A DNA stretch of 64,000 nt from Rutidosis leptorrhynchoides (GCF_046630445.1 NC_092340.1:367497001-367561000), one strand, 5' to 3'; positions 45,266 through 57,931 are shown, counted from the first letter of the stretch. A program made the numbers and translations. The notes: generated by a model not told the origin, from the letters alone.

Positions 45266-47530
45266 AACCATATATATCATGTTATTATTTTCACTATGAA
45301 AAAAATGTTTCGAATTCGGCCACCGGTAACACAACACACATAATGGGTTGAGGAAGAGCTTCCAACGTGCCACTATGCGAGGTTGGTAGCAAAAACAAAA
45401 CAATGAAATCACGTGACTTAAAAATGTTACAAGGTACGTTTCCGACACTAATACACTATGTTTGATCCCGTTTCTATTCGAAAATATAATACTAATTTGA
45501 TATTGGTATGGTTATATCTAAATGATGTTATATCTTTACCTAATTATCCGTTTTATGATTTGTATCAAAAATTCCCGATGATAAGTTTTGTTGTCATTTT
45601 GTCAAAAAATTAAAATATGTTGTTAGCCAACTAATTAAGATAACTCACATTGAATGATCGAAGGATTGACTAGTCAGTGCAACGTTGTTAGTTAACAGTT
45701 ACTCAAAAAGATAAAAAAAAAAAAAGAACATTATTATTCGATGACTGCATGATTGATTTTTTCGAGACTCACATTAATGGGTAATATATTTATAATATAC
45801 ACTAAATAAAAATAAACAACTAATAAGTAACCTTGCATTACAAGTCTTCCACCGTTTACATAAGAAGTAAGAGGTAAAGATGAATCTAGTGTAGTGATGT
45901 GATTGTCGTCGACGTCACGAAAAATGCCAACTCAATAATTAAGGCCACATAAACAATCACAATATTTGTATGGAATATTAGAGTTGGATCGTGTACATAT
46001 GTGTGAAATAATCTGTCATCGTCGGTACCCTAAACATGAATAAATATCTACATTTAGCCTGTTGTTAGACCAAATTCATTATTATAGGTACTAAACATCA
46101 AAGTCTAACAAAAAATTTGGTTTATATTTTGATGTAAAAAAATTTTGCACCAAATTTGTAACAACACTAAAATTACATCAAACTCTAAATGTTTAATTTC
46201 AGCCATTTGTTTAATACTAGTATATGTTTTGTTGGGTGTAGAATTTGAGAAAATCGAATAAACCTTTGATTTGTATAATTACATCAATAAAGCATTTTGA
46301 CCTTATACTTTGTTTTAAGGTTACACGAAATTTTTATTTAATAAGACATACGTGACAATTCTAATATACTCCTAGTAAATTAACATTTGGAGTCAATAAC
46401 AAAAAGTCTAATGAATATGAATTGTCTATCATTTCATCAATTGATTTTGAGACATGAACTCTGTATCTATAGAATATGAAAGGTCGTACCATTTAGTGAA
46501 AAAGTGTCAATGAATGGTAACACATTCTGATAAAAAAGTACTAGTCACATAATTTAGCAAAAAAAGTGTCAATGAACGGTCATACCTTTTGATGAAAATG
46601 TACAATATGGTGACTACGTCGGCAATAACGTCGTCCCAACGCGGATGGGAACAACTACATGGAGGATGTAATGGAACGGAACCACCATGGGAAACCAAAG
46701 GTTCAAACCCTACTCTTACCAAGCAGCTGCGTCCGACAGTGCGAATCAGGCCACCACAGCCGGTTGACGGTAGCAACAGCCAACCAGCAAATCAGAGCCA
46801 ACAAATCGCCATTTTATATAGAATAAAGCTAACAAGAAAGAAAAGGAGGAAAAATCGTAAAAAAGATTCCGACGAAAAACAGCCGGTGCAAAGCTTCGAC
46901 GCCCTAAATCCGACGAACGAAAGGGAAAAGAGCAACAACCCAAAACAAAAACAGCATCTTTCAGCTCGAAATTCACAGATCTCACACGGAGAACGTCGCA
47001 TGTGAACGAAGAAGGAGAGAAACACCAGAGGTCGCCGAAAAGTTAAAGAACACACCACAACGGAGAGGAGACTTACCAAAGATGACCCTTAAGCAAAGAA
47101 TGCTTGAAGCATTAGTTGATGTTTTAAGATCCATTTATTTGTTAGTTGATTTGGTTGTTAGTTATCAATTTAGTTATTTTTTTTTTATTATTTTTTTATT
47201 TTTTTATTTTTATTTTTATATTTGGAGACTCAATGATAGATAGTTTTAGTTTTCATAGTTATACTTTTTAGGTTAGAACCTCTAAGCTATCATTTTGTAT
47301 TTTTCGTAGAAAATGTTTTCTTTTGAAAAACGTTTTCGTTTCTATTCGAGTTTGCATTATTTTTGAAAAATAAAATAAGAGTAAAACAATAATTCAATAA
47401 AGATTAGTTTCAAACTGAGTATGATAAAGAAACATTTAAGTATGAAAATAAGTTACGGTACATTTATAAGTTTATATATAAAATATAAATTTCAAAAATA
47501 AAATGGTTCACGTAGTTTTGCAATTGCTTC
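45266..47530. other. Intergenic DNA, no gene assigned
   Basis: AT-rich DNA. A lower-AT stretch at 46600-47080 is open in several frames on both strands (for example 46589-47005 plus) but without any recognisable motif. GGTTCAAACCC near 46700 is B-box-like and may mark an old SINE. T-rich tracts lie near 47180-47220. Confidence 0.45.
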
Positions 47531-47574
47531 CATGTATCAAGAGCTTTGGCTCCTGAAGAGTGATGGTACTTTGA

Positions 47575-48235
47575 TGTCTTGTTACGGACTACTAATATAT
47601 TTTAATATATTACTAAATACTGTATATTGTAGTACTATATTTATTAAGAGTATTTATTTATATTCAGGGGTTGATAGCTTTTTTTTATTTTTACGGCAAA
47701 AAAGAAAAATATATATATTAAACCTTCATCGGAACGATGAAGAAAAAACAACATATTACATTGGAAGAGGCTTGAGGGCCCAAAAAAATGACAGAAATAA
47801 AAGTATGTCGGGCAAAGAACCTAAATGATACACTAAGCCCAACAAAGACCACCATACGAGCCTAAATGTCGTACGGGTTGATAGCTTTATCCAAAGTCTT
47901 CTTTTATTACATTGTGGTTCTTACTTTCATTTACAGGCTCCGGATCTATTTTATTTATATACTCCTTATATAATGTGTATTTTCGCCACAAAAAAAAAAA
48001 AAAAATAAAAAAAATTACAGGGGTTAGATGTGAATCGTGTCATTCAATAATCAATAGCTTATTCCAATAATGCCAGGTCTATCAGCCAAAGTACTACCTG
48101 ATCATGTCTTGTTACGGAGTACTAATATAATATTTTTTAAATATATTATTTATTGCGAGTATTTATTTATTTTCAGGGGTTAATAGCTTTATCCAAAATC
48201 TTAATTTATTACATTGTGGGTTCTTACTTTCTTCT
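47575..48235. repeat. Imperfect duplication around an ABC1K6 exon fragment
   Basis: A block TGTCTTGTTACGGA-TACTAATAT ... GTATTTATTTAT-TTCAGGGGTT-ATAGCTT...TTATTACATTGTGG-TTCTTACTTTC occurs at 47577-47935 (interrupted by about 200 bp at 47685-47875) and at 48106-48235. The exon fragment at 48021-48101 lies between the copies. Confidence 0.7.
48015..48101 (+). pseudogene. Fragment of the last exon of ABC1K6
   Basis: TTACAG followed by GGGTTAGATGTGAATCGTGT and, after a short insertion (AATAATCAAT-like), TTCCAATAATGCCAGGTCT...AGCCAAAGTACTACCTGA. This matches 38537-38610, the start of ABC1K6 exon 13 with its splice acceptor. The frame is broken by the insertion. Same orientation, about 9.5 kb downstream of the true exon. 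Confidence 0.9.
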
Positions 48236-48295
48236 CACGGGTGTGAAGCTTTTGGGGTGCAGTGATGCTTCTTCAGACGGTGCAACGTGCTTCAT

Positions 48296-51200
48296 TTTTT
48301 TTTTTTTTTTTTCTTTTTCTTTTCTAAAAACTTGAAACTATATAAAACTCGAGCAACGTCATCCAATAAACTGAAATGTCCCGTTCATATTGATTATAAA
48401 CGTTCCATATTAATTGATTTCGTCGCGAGTTTTTGACCTCTATATGAGACGTTTTTCAAAGAATGCATTCATTTTTATAACAACCATAACCTTTATTTTA
48501 TCGATAAAGGTTTAAAAAACATTACGTAGATTATCAAATAATGATAATCTAAAATATACCGTTTACACACGGCCATTACATAATGGTTTACAATAAAAAT
48601 ATATTACATCAAAGTAAGTTTCTTGAATGCAGTTTTTACACAATATCATACAAGCATGGACTCCAAATCTTGTCCTTATTTTAGTATGCAACAGCGGAAG
48701 CTCTTAATAATCACCTGAAAATAAACATGCTTAAAACGTCAACAAAAACGTTGGTGAGTTATAGGTTTAACCTATATATTATCAAATCATAATAATAGAC
48801 CACAAGGTTTCTCATTTTTCATAAATATCATTACACTCGCAAGTGCATAAAAATCATTCATATGTTGAACACCTGGTAACCGACGTTAACTTAATGCATA
48901 GAATATCCCCAAAACAGAACCTCTCGTCTGTATAATAATCTCGAAGTACTAAACCATCCATAACCTGAATGGGGGTTGTTAAGCCCAATAGATCTATCTT
49001 TAGGATTCGCGTCAATTAGGGGCCATTTCCCTAATTCTTAGGCTACCAGACTTGAAGGGCGATATTCGGTTTAATAATCCAACCATAGAATGTAGTTTCG
49101 CATACTTGTGTCTATTTTGTAAAACATTTATAAAACTGCATGTATTCTCATCCCAAAATATTAGATTTTAAAAATGGGACTATAACTCACTTTCACAGAT
49201 TTTTACTTCGTCGGGAAGTAAGACTTGGCCACTGGTCGATTCACGAACCTATAACAAATATGTACATATATATCAAAGTATGTTCAAAATATATTTACAA
49301 CATTTTTAATACGTTTTACTGTTTTAAGTTTATTAAGTCAGCTGTCCTCGTTAGTAACCTACAACTAGTTGTCCACAGTTAGATGTACAGAAATAAATCG
49401 ATATATATATATATTATCTTGAATCAATCCACGACCCAGTGTATACACGTCTCAGGCTAGATCACAACTCAAAGTATATATATTTTTGGAATCAACCTCA
49501 ACCATGTATAGCTACTCCAACATTACTGCATATAGAGTGTCTATGATTGTTTCAAATAATATATATACATGGGTCGATATGATATGTCAAAACATTTGCA
49601 TACGTGTCTATGGTATCCCAAGATTACATAATATATTAGAATACATGTATAATACAATATAAGTTAGCTAAGATATGATTAATATAGATTTGTTACAATA
49701 TTTCCCGTAGCTACAACAATCAAAAAAATATCCAATCTTGTTTTACCCATAACTTCTTCGTTTTAAATCCGTTTTGAGTGAATAAAATTGCTATGGTTTC
49801 ATATTGAACTCTATTTTATGAATCTAAACAGAAAAAGTATAGGTTTATAGTCGGAAATATAAGTTATAAGTCGTTTTTGTAAGAGGTAGTCATTTCAGTC
49901 GAAAGAACGACGTCTTGATGACCATTTTGAAAAACATACTTTCACTTTGAGTTTAACCATGATTTTTGGATATAGTTTCATGTTCATAAGAAAAATCATT
50001 TTCCCAGAAGAACAACTTTTAAATCAAAGTTTATCATAGTTTTTAATTATCAAACCCAAAACAGCCCGCGGTGTTACTACGAAGGCGTATGTCCGGTTTT
50101 ACGGTGTTCATCGTGTTTCCAGGTTTTAAATCATTAAGTTAGCATATCATATAGATATAGAACATGTGTTTAGTTGATTTTAAAAGTCAAGTTAGAAGGA
50201 TTAACTTCTGTTTGCGAACAAGTTTTGAATTAACTAAACTATGTTCTAGTGATTACAAGTTTAAACCTTCGAATAAGATATCTTTATATGTATGAATCGA
50301 ATGATGTTATGAACATCATTACTACCTCAAGTTTTGTGGATAAACCTACTAGAAAAGAGAAAAATGAATCTAGCTTCAAAGGATCCTTGGATGGCTTGAA
50401 AGTTCTTGAAGCAGAATCATGACACGAAAACAAGTTCAAGTAAGGTTTCCACTCGAAATAAGATTGTTATAGTTATAGAAATTGAATCAAAGTTTGAATA
50501 TGAGTATTACCTTGAATTAGAAAGATATCCTACTGTAAATAAGAAAGATTTCTTGAGATTGGATGATCACTTGAAATGGATTTGCAAGATTGGAAGTAAG
50601 CTAGCAAGATTTCTTGAAGTGTTCTTGAATGGTTGTTTTTATGATGATTAAAGCTTGTAATTGAAGCTAAAAGATGGTGAAAATGCTTGGAGATGATCAA
50701 GTATGATGTTAGGAGTATTTTGAGAGAGAATTTGGAGTGTAAGTATGAGAAAATGGAATGGAAAAATGGGGTGAAATCACAAAAAACGAAATTACTTGTT
50801 ATAAAGAAAAAAAAAGATCCTTAAGTTTGTTTTTATCTCACTAGTCATACAAGTTGTTAAATAATGGTTCCATATGTTTTTGACTCTAATATGGCTGCTA
50901 AGAATGAATGATTAAAGGTGTATATACCAATAGTAAATACATCTAGAAGCTGTGTATTGTACGAGTACAAATACGGGTATACACGAGTAGAATTGTTGAT
51001 GGAAACGAATGAGAATGTAATTTTGAGCATTTTTGCTAAGTAGAAATACTTTGATATATGTCTTGAAGTCTTTCAAAAGTGTATTAATACATCTTAATAC
51101 ACTACATGTATATACATTTTAACTGAGTCGTTAAGTCACCGTTAGTCATTACATGTAAGTGTTGTTTTAAGACCTTTAAGTTAACGATATTGTTAAATGT

Positions 51201-51930
51201 AATTAATCCATTGTTATTATACTTAAATGAGATGTTAAATTATTACATTATCATGATATTATAATGTATGAATATATCTTAATATGATATATATACATTA
51301 AAATGTCATTACAACGATAATCGTTACATATATCGTTTGCGAGTTTCTTAATTCAATAAACTCATTTTTATGTATATCACTCATTGTTAATATACTTAAT
51401 GAGATACTTACTTATCATAATCTCATGTTAACCGTATATATATCATCATGTAGTTTTTACAAATTTTTAACGTTCGTGAATCGCCGGTCAACTTGGGTGG
51501 TCAATTGTCTATATGAAGCACATTTCAAATAATCAAGTCTTAACAAGTTTGATTGCTTAACATGTTGGAAACATTTAATTATACAAATATAGTTTTCATT
51601 TAATATATAACATGAAAAAGTTCGGGTCACTACATAAACGAAGACTCGCAACCGATTACATACAAAGTCGACAATGCCCAACAAAAGCGAGACACAAAGA
51701 AAGCCAAATTAGCAAGCCATCCGGAATCAAACTACAAACAAGGCATCTAAACCAAAAACCAAAAATACCACAAAAAAACAATAACGACCACACTAACTCA
51801 AAAACACCAACGCCTCACAAACCTTCTACGTTAAATTTACGCAATTCCTCTTCAGGAACCTTCTTAACCCCCTGTTTTCTTCTTACCTTTGTAGCCTTTT
51901 GCGGGTTAATAATCTTGCCTTCAACCATTA
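48296..51930 (-). mobile_element. Poly(A)-tailed retroposon end, split by a solo LTR
   Basis: Excluding the LTR (48372-51634), the minus strand reads through a short coding end (51926-51832: VEGKIINPQKATKVRRKQGV, then KKVPEEELRKFNVEGL and a stop), a 3'-UTR-like stretch containing GGGCATTGTCGACTTTG, and across the LTR site into TTATTGGATGACGTTGCTCG and an A-rich tail (T-run at 48296-48312 on plus). A 5'-truncated LINE or processed transcript would look like this. I do not recognise the peptide. Confidence 0.45.
48372..51634 (-). mobile_element. Solo LTR of the Tekay-like family (3263 bp)
   Basis: This is the reverse complement of the 18678 LTR family, starting TGAAATGTCCCGTTC and ending GTTCGGGTCACTACA on the plus strand. 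It is flanked by perfect target duplications TAAAC (48367-48371 and 51635-51639). Many substitutions and small indels relative to the young element show it is older. No internal region remains. ORFs inside it (49140, 50406) are not genes. Confidence 0.93.
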
Positions 51931-53147
51931 GACAGTGGCGTAGCCAATTGTTGGGTAATGGTGTCAATTGACACCAGTGAAAAAAAAAAAGAAGTTTTGA
52001 CCATGTAATTTTAGAGATTTATGCATTAGAAACTTGATTTTTTATACTTTGACCCAAGCCTTTATACAAACCCAATCAAAAAGATAACAAAGACTTTAAG
52101 CGGCTTTTAAAATTGGATCCATTACATTGAAAACACAACCCAAATTAATTTAATAATATTAAGCCTAAGACCACTTGTATTGGTTAATGCGTTTCTTGCT
52201 CGTGTCACTTGCCTTTTGCACTTTTTGAATGAGTAGAACGTGTTTCTTTTTTGAGTGGAGTAGTGGTGGTGTTTTTTTTTATGTTAGTTAGGAGTATTGT
52301 GATGATGTGTTAAAATATAATTGGATTAAGTATTACGGAGTAAAAGAGGATAAAAATAATATTTTTAAATTAATAAAAAATAAAATAAACAAGTGACACA
52401 CGTTTCTTTTTGTGCCACTTTCTAACTGACGCCTAAGAAACGCCTAAAGTGACACACGGATACGGGAGGAGGGAGGCGTTTCTTGGTGTCTACATGAACA
52501 AGTGACCCCATCACATACAAGTGGTCTAATAGTTTCATCCTACAAATCGTTGGTTTGGAGTCCCGTGAATTTTCTATTGCACGGGACAAATTATTTAATA
52601 ATAATAACATTTACTAATTCATGACATAATATGAAATAGCCATCTGATTTCAAACTAGTGAAGGGACCCGTGGTTTCACGAGATTGTATAGGAAAAATTG
52701 TTAAATGATATTTTATAGATGACAAATGTTATTTAACACAAACTTGGATGTTATATAATGAGAATGTAGATAACATAGCATAATTGATCAAGTTGAAGAA
52801 AATAGAAAACACGAATATTTTAACGAATGGTCATAACAACCAAATTAAAAAAGTACAATTCAAACCCATAGTCTCAAAATAAAAAACTTAACAAAAGAAA
52901 GAAAAACATTCTTAACAAATGTAGCAAGAGAAGTTGTATGAATGGAGCCACTATAATGTTTGCTCGTCGTAGAAATAACAAATGTAGCAAGAGAAGTAAC
53001 ATCATACGTCTAAATCCCTTCATCCAAATGACACCAAATTTGTTCTTAATCATAAGAAAAGTCAAACTATATTTTTTTACGAATTTAGAAAAAAGGTTAG
53101 ACATACCTTGAAGCAAATCCATCTCATTTCCTTTTGATAAATTATAT
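51931..53147. other. Intergenic DNA
   Basis: Nothing assigned. A stretch beginning ACAGTGGCGTAGCCAA near 51932 resembles sequences I have seen repeated in plant genomes, but its class is unknown. Minus ORFs in 52422-52610 and 52874-53347 have no recognisable content; the latter overlaps the hAT end. Confidence 0.45.
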
Positions 53148-53550
53148 AGTATACTTATAGATGGGCAAAAAAACCGGATCCAGATTCGATCCGGAACCGG
53201 ACAGCAGCAAAACCGGACACAGCAAAAACCGGATCCGGATCCGAGATCCGATCTGGTACGACCCGGATCCAGATTTTCAAAAAAAACCGGATTTTTTCCG
53301 GATATAAATCGGATTTTATCCGATCCGGTTTGGATCCGGATTTTCAAAAACTAGCCGTTTTTTTTTTTTTTTTTTTTTTTTTGCAGTTTCAGCCTTTTTT
53401 TGAGTTTTTTTTTTTTTTTTACAATTTTAACCCCACAAAGTCCATTATAAATACATGGTAATGTTTTGGTTGAAAATGCACCAACAAACATTCTCATATT
53501 TATTTCTAAATCACTAAATATTCTCTAATCTCTAGTCTACTTATCCCATA

Positions 53551-54501
53551 ATGGATAATTCACAAGCTTCCGTTTCCGGTTCCGCTTCCGTTGGAACATC
53601 TTCACAAGGCTACACTACGGCCGATATTGATTACAAAAAAGAAACAAAGCGAAAAGGGGACGTTTGGTCCAAATTCGAGTTGTGTGTAATGAAGGATGGT
53701 GCGGAAAAAGCTCGTTGTACACAATGTATGAAGTTCATGGGTGTTTCGGGTAATACAACGTTAAGAAAACATCTTGACAAAAGTTGTAGTGCAAGGCAAG
53801 ACCCGAGACAACAAACAATGCGGGCCGATGGTTCGATTTTTGAATACGATGCCGAAGCTCTTCGGCAAGATTTGTCAACGTTTGTCATTCAACAAGCGCT
53901 TCCTTTCAACCACTTCGACAATCCAAGGCTTACAGAGCTAATTCGGAATCGACTACAACCGCGATATAGCAATGTAAGTCGTTCTACCTTAAGACGTGAC
54001 GCCTTTAAATTATGGAAAAAAGCTAAAACTGAAATAATTGAAGGTTTTCGAACATATAAACATAGGGTTTCTATAACTTGTGATGTTTGGAGCGCACCAC
54101 ATGGAACGGCAAATTCTTATTTAGCCGTTACCGCTCATTGGTTTAATCCCGATTCGTGGCTTTTAATGAAACGTGTTATCGATTTTAAAATATTTGGTTA
54201 TCCACATAACGGTAATAATATAAAAAAAGCGTTACAAGACACTTTAGAAGAATATAATTTAATCGATAAAGTTTTTACAATTTCGCTAGATAATGCATCT
54301 AATAATGATGCGGCCATGAGTGAGTTAAAAATTGCACTTAGACCGATTTTAAATGGTGCATTTATTCATACACGTTGTGTTGCTCATATTATAAACTTGG
54401 GAGTTCAAGATTGTTTAATTTTTTGTTCTTCATTAAAAGAAAAATTTAGAAGATTATTAGTAACGATTTATCGTACGAGCAACGCACGACATCATAACTA
54501 A
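53551..54501 (+). CDS. hAT transposase N-terminal half (BED zinc finger)
   Basis: A 316-residue ORF. Residues about 35-82 form a BED zinc finger (VWSKFELCVMKDG, ARCTQCMKFM, TLRKHLDKSC; Cys-x2-Cys ... His-x4-Cys). The hAT catalytic region starts with ITCDVWSAPHGTANSYLAVT and continues with FTISLDNASNNDAAMSEL and HTRCVAHIINLGVQD. The frame stops at 54499-54501. Everything after this is missing: the large insertion domain, the catalytic Glu and the C-terminal hAT dimerisation domain. The full family protein is roughly twice this length. Such a protein could still bind DNA through the BED finger. TATA-like and A/T-rich sequence with a run of T lies upstream (53357-53420). Domesticated hAT genes exist, but the truncation here looks like internal deletion. 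Confidence 0.85.
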   Translation: MDNSQASVSGSASVGTSSQGYTTADIDYKKETKRKGDVWSKFELCVMKDGAEKARCTQCMKFMGVSGNTTLRKHLDKSCSARQDPRQQTMRADGSIFEYDAEALRQDLSTFVIQQALPFNHFDNPRLTELIRNRLQPRYSNVSRSTLRRDAFKLWKKAKTEIIEGFRTYKHRVSITCDVWSAPHGTANSYLAVTAHWFNPDSWLLMKRVIDFKIFGYPHNGNNIKKALQDTLEEYNLIDKVFTISLDNASNNDAAMSELKIALRPILNGAFIHTRCVAHIINLGVQDCLIFCSSLKEKFRRLLVTIYRTSNARHHN

Positions 54502-54780
54502 AGTATCGAATCTCGATATACTTTGGGTCATGCCGAAGCTCGATATACTTTAGTCTTAATACATTATTGGGTGATGGCCATGCCGAAGCTCGAAATGTAT
54601 TAATTATAATTGTATTGTTCGAATAAAAGTGTTTTTATTTTTATTATTGTATCGTTCGAATAAAAGTGTTATTTATATAATTGTATTGTTCGAATATTGT
54701 TATTTATATTATCTATTGTGTTAAGCAGTTGAGCATTATAACTTTTCTTTATACCGATTATATTATTGTTGTCAAACGTT
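54502..54780 (+). other. hAT element 3' segment with short direct and inverted repeats
   Basis: CATGCCGAAGCTCGA occurs at about 54529 and 54580, and AAAGTATCGAATCTCGATATACTTT at 54500-54525 is a near-palindrome. GTATTGTTCGAATA-like units repeat four times around 54614-54705. It is not coding. Confidence 0.7.
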
Positions 54781-55021
54781 AAAAAAAATAGAACCGGTAA
54801 AAATATAATTCGCAAAATCGAATCGTAGTCCAAGAAAAATCCGAAAAATCCGATCGAGATCCGAAAAAGAACCGGTTCCGGAAAAAAATCCGAAAAAAAT
54901 CCGACGCCGAGAACCGGAACCGGATCCGGAACCGGTTCCGAAAAATCCGGACAAAAAAATCCGGTTTTTTTTGTTGTCCGAATCCGGTTTTTTATCCGGT
55001 TTGTGCATCTATAAGTATACT

Positions 55022-55594
55022 TCAATAGAAAATCACGATGTTCAAAACCAACATCATCCTTCTGCCAGGGTTTCTTAAGCAATTGTTGAAAGAAGAACCG
55101 CACAATTAAAATCTGTGTAAAAACTATACCTGCATGATGACGGCACCGAATCATAATAGCAAACTTCGAAAACACTGCTATAACCTATAAGTCATGTCCA
55201 TAACAGCAAAAATTATACAAAATAAATGAGGATATGTTATACATAGAAAACTTAACCACAAACTGACCTTATGCAAGGCTGGAATCGTTAAACCAATAAT
55301 CATAGGCACTTTAAAACATGGTGATGAAAATAGAAGATGATAAACAAAAGCACACTTTGAGTGTACCTTTCCATTACTCGAGTCTACCAAAAAGTATTAG
55401 AACATCATATTTATTTGTTTTGGCAGCTACATAACAATTGAGCCAATTCGTCCCATAAAGTGCTAACTCCAAAAAACTACAAAACTAAAAATGAACAATT
55501 AGTTATAATCTGTAATAGACAGATAATTAATAGACACATATGCAGTAAGTGATAATCTGTAATATAATTACAAATGATAACCTAAAGTAAACCA
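55022..55594. other. Intergenic DNA
   Basis: AT-rich, no gene recognised (minus ORF 55178-55390 without known content). It ends at the Ty3 element; AACCA at 55590-55594 is the candidate left target duplication. Confidence 0.5.
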
Positions 55595-57894
55595 TGTAGC
55601 GACCCGACAAAATCGTCATTGACGGCGCCGTCTACTTAGGTCCCGTCACGTGGTCCTAAGTCTTTAAAATAACGTTTGACCAAAGATATGTTGCATTCAT
55701 TTCAAAAGTAAGAGTGGTTCAAAGTTTACCAGAATTGTTCAACCAAAAGTTACGTTACTAAGTTATAAGTACAATTGAAACCTATGCGATAAAATTTTAG
55801 ATAAAGTCAAAAGACGCTCCACGTATGCATGTATACTCGACATCCAAGCAAGTATCAAAAGTAATGAGCGGAAGCATGTATCACAAAACGTTCAAGGACC
55901 TGAGAAAACATAGAAATCTGTCAACGAAAACGTTGGTGAAATCATAGGTTTAAGTAAGCAAGTACAAATGAACCACAAGATTTATATCATTGAAATAATA
56001 GCTATCCATTCCAAAAATTGTTATCACGAGCACCCAATTATCAAGGCTTAACATTCCTTCCATAGAACCCCATCACAATAGTGTTAGAACATACACTGTT
56101 TCTCGAAAATGTATTTCATTCGTAGACGGTAGCGAACCGTCTGACTGAGGGTTTGTCAAACCCATATAGATCCATACAACATAAGTTCTCGCTTACACCC
56201 GGCAAGTGTAACTAATGATAATCGAATTGAGGATTTTGTTCTAAACTCGTATGTAGAATGTTTGTTTTCCTGTACTTGTGTTCACTTAGTAAAAAGAAAC
56301 GTTTATGTTTTCTCATCCCAAATGTAAGTTCAAAAGAGTAAAAGTGGGACTATGATCTCACCTTGGGTGCACTTATGTAAAAGTACTTCAACAAGTAAAC
56401 ATGTGCAAGAACGAATGCTAGTCTTGACCTAAACAAATAGGTTTGTATCAATATCGATAAACACGGTCGGTCAAAGTGTTCAATTAGTCCTATGACTCGT
56501 TACGACTCGATTACTATAGCATGTGAGTCAAGTTGTCACATTTCATGCAAGATACAAGTATAAAAGCATGTTAGAACGATTGTACAAATATTTGGTTAAG
56601 TTTGGTTAAAAGTCAACTTTGGTCGGCTTAAAGTCAACGAAAAAGTCAACACGTTCGGGTCGGGTCCCGAACTATTTTTCTGAGGTTTTTATTCATATAT
56701 ATGCATGTAAGAACAAGTTACATGTGAATCGGAGGTGCGTAGCATAGCAAACATTTTTCGAAATTTGACAAAGTATGTCAGAATCCAAACAAGGCAAATG
56801 CCGCGCCACGACCAAGGAGGGCCGCACCGTGACATTTAACGTGGTCTGGTGCCTGGTCAGTTTCAATTGTTCAAGTCAAAATTCAATCTTCAATTTAGCA
56901 CAATTCACAAACCGTAAACACTTAGAACACGTATCTTATATCATTGGAAAGGTAATTTGACGAGGAACGCTACTAAACACGTTTCATCAATCAAAAGCAT
57001 CATTTGAAAAAATCGAATTTTCAAGTTGAAAGTTCATTAAATGTTCACCATAAATACTTTCAAATTCATAAATGCACTTTGATGATTTGGGAATTAAATG
57101 CACACATGTGATACGCCGTTTCGTAGATAATTACGCATACAATGCAACTAAACACTTACCAACAACAATTCATGGCATTCAATGGATCAAATGTTCGCAT
57201 TTAGTTCTATCAAACCCTAACCAACATCACCAAAATCAATAATCATGTTTATGAAGTTTTCTAAAACAACATACACATCAAATTGAAGCTAGTGATACTA
57301 GTAGCACAATTAAAACATGCACCTATAACATTTAACAACATTTAAGCAACCAAATCACCAAATCAAACATACCAAAATTCAAGTTCATGCTAGTTGCTTA
57401 AAATAACGAGATCGAACATATAAACCACATATTCATGTTAGACTTGAGCCATAGACACTAATTAACACTTTTACAAGTAAAAATATCAAGAACACAAAAT
57501 TTAGTGATTTTAGAAAGTTACTCAAATGAGAAGTAATCAGTATGGATTCGAAGAGGAAGATGCAAGGATTCCAAATATGTAATTTGTTTTGATGTTTGAT
57601 TGTTATATTGAAAATGGATGATGAATCTTTGAATTGGTGTTTGAGAGAATATATTGAAAGTATTAAAGAAAATGGAAATGAAATGAAAAAATGAAAGGAG
57701 GTGGTGGGTGTTGACTAGTCCATCTAGTCACACCTTCGATCAATTGGCAAAACTAGTCCCTCGAGTTCGGTTGCGGGTGCGTGAATTACCTAAACGAGAT
57801 AATTTAAACGCGTATCAACGGGAGATGTTATAAATATAAAACGGACTTTAAAATAGTTAAACAGAAAGTAAACGGAAAAAGGTGGGATGTTACA
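55595..57894 (-). repeat. 3' LTR (left) of the minus-strand Ty3 element
   Basis: 2300 bp, TGTAGCGACCCGAC to GGGATGTTACA on the plus strand. A GC-rich repeat pair (GCCGCGCCACG / GGCCGCACCGTG) at about 56792-56835 corresponds to the hairpin of the solo LTR at 8461-8501. Confidence 0.95.
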
Positions 57895-57912
57895 TTACCT
57901 ACTCCTTAAAAG

Positions 57913-57931
57913 AAATTTCGTCCCGAAATTT
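57913..57931 (-). other. Conserved hairpin overlapping the gag-pol stop codon
   Basis: The minus strand AAATTTCGGGACGAAATTT is identical to 28483-28501 of the young element, and begins within the TAA stop (57932-57930). Confidence 0.85.

Larger units (their letters stand above)
53148..55021 (+). mobile_element. hAT-type transposon with truncated transposase
   Basis: The outer 16 bases AGTATACTTATAGATG (53148-53163) recur inverted at 55006-55021, and the similarity continues inward (CAAA...ACCGGAT). TAGATG-NN-CAAA fits hAT ends (53158 and 55011). Because the flank is palindromic, the 8-bp target duplication cannot be separated from the repeat. Both subterminal regions (53165-53345 and 54780-55000) are packed with ATCCGG/CCGGAT motifs. 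The gene between encodes only the N-terminal half of a hAT transposase. Confidence 0.8.

Noticed and set aside
46589-47005. 138-residue ORF with basic C-terminus, and overlapping minus ORFs
   Set aside because: Several frames on both strands are open because the local base composition is less AT-rich. No motif supports any of them.
52874-53347. 157-residue minus-strand ORF
   Set aside because: Partly made of hAT subterminal CCGGAT repeats and Leu/Phe low complexity.
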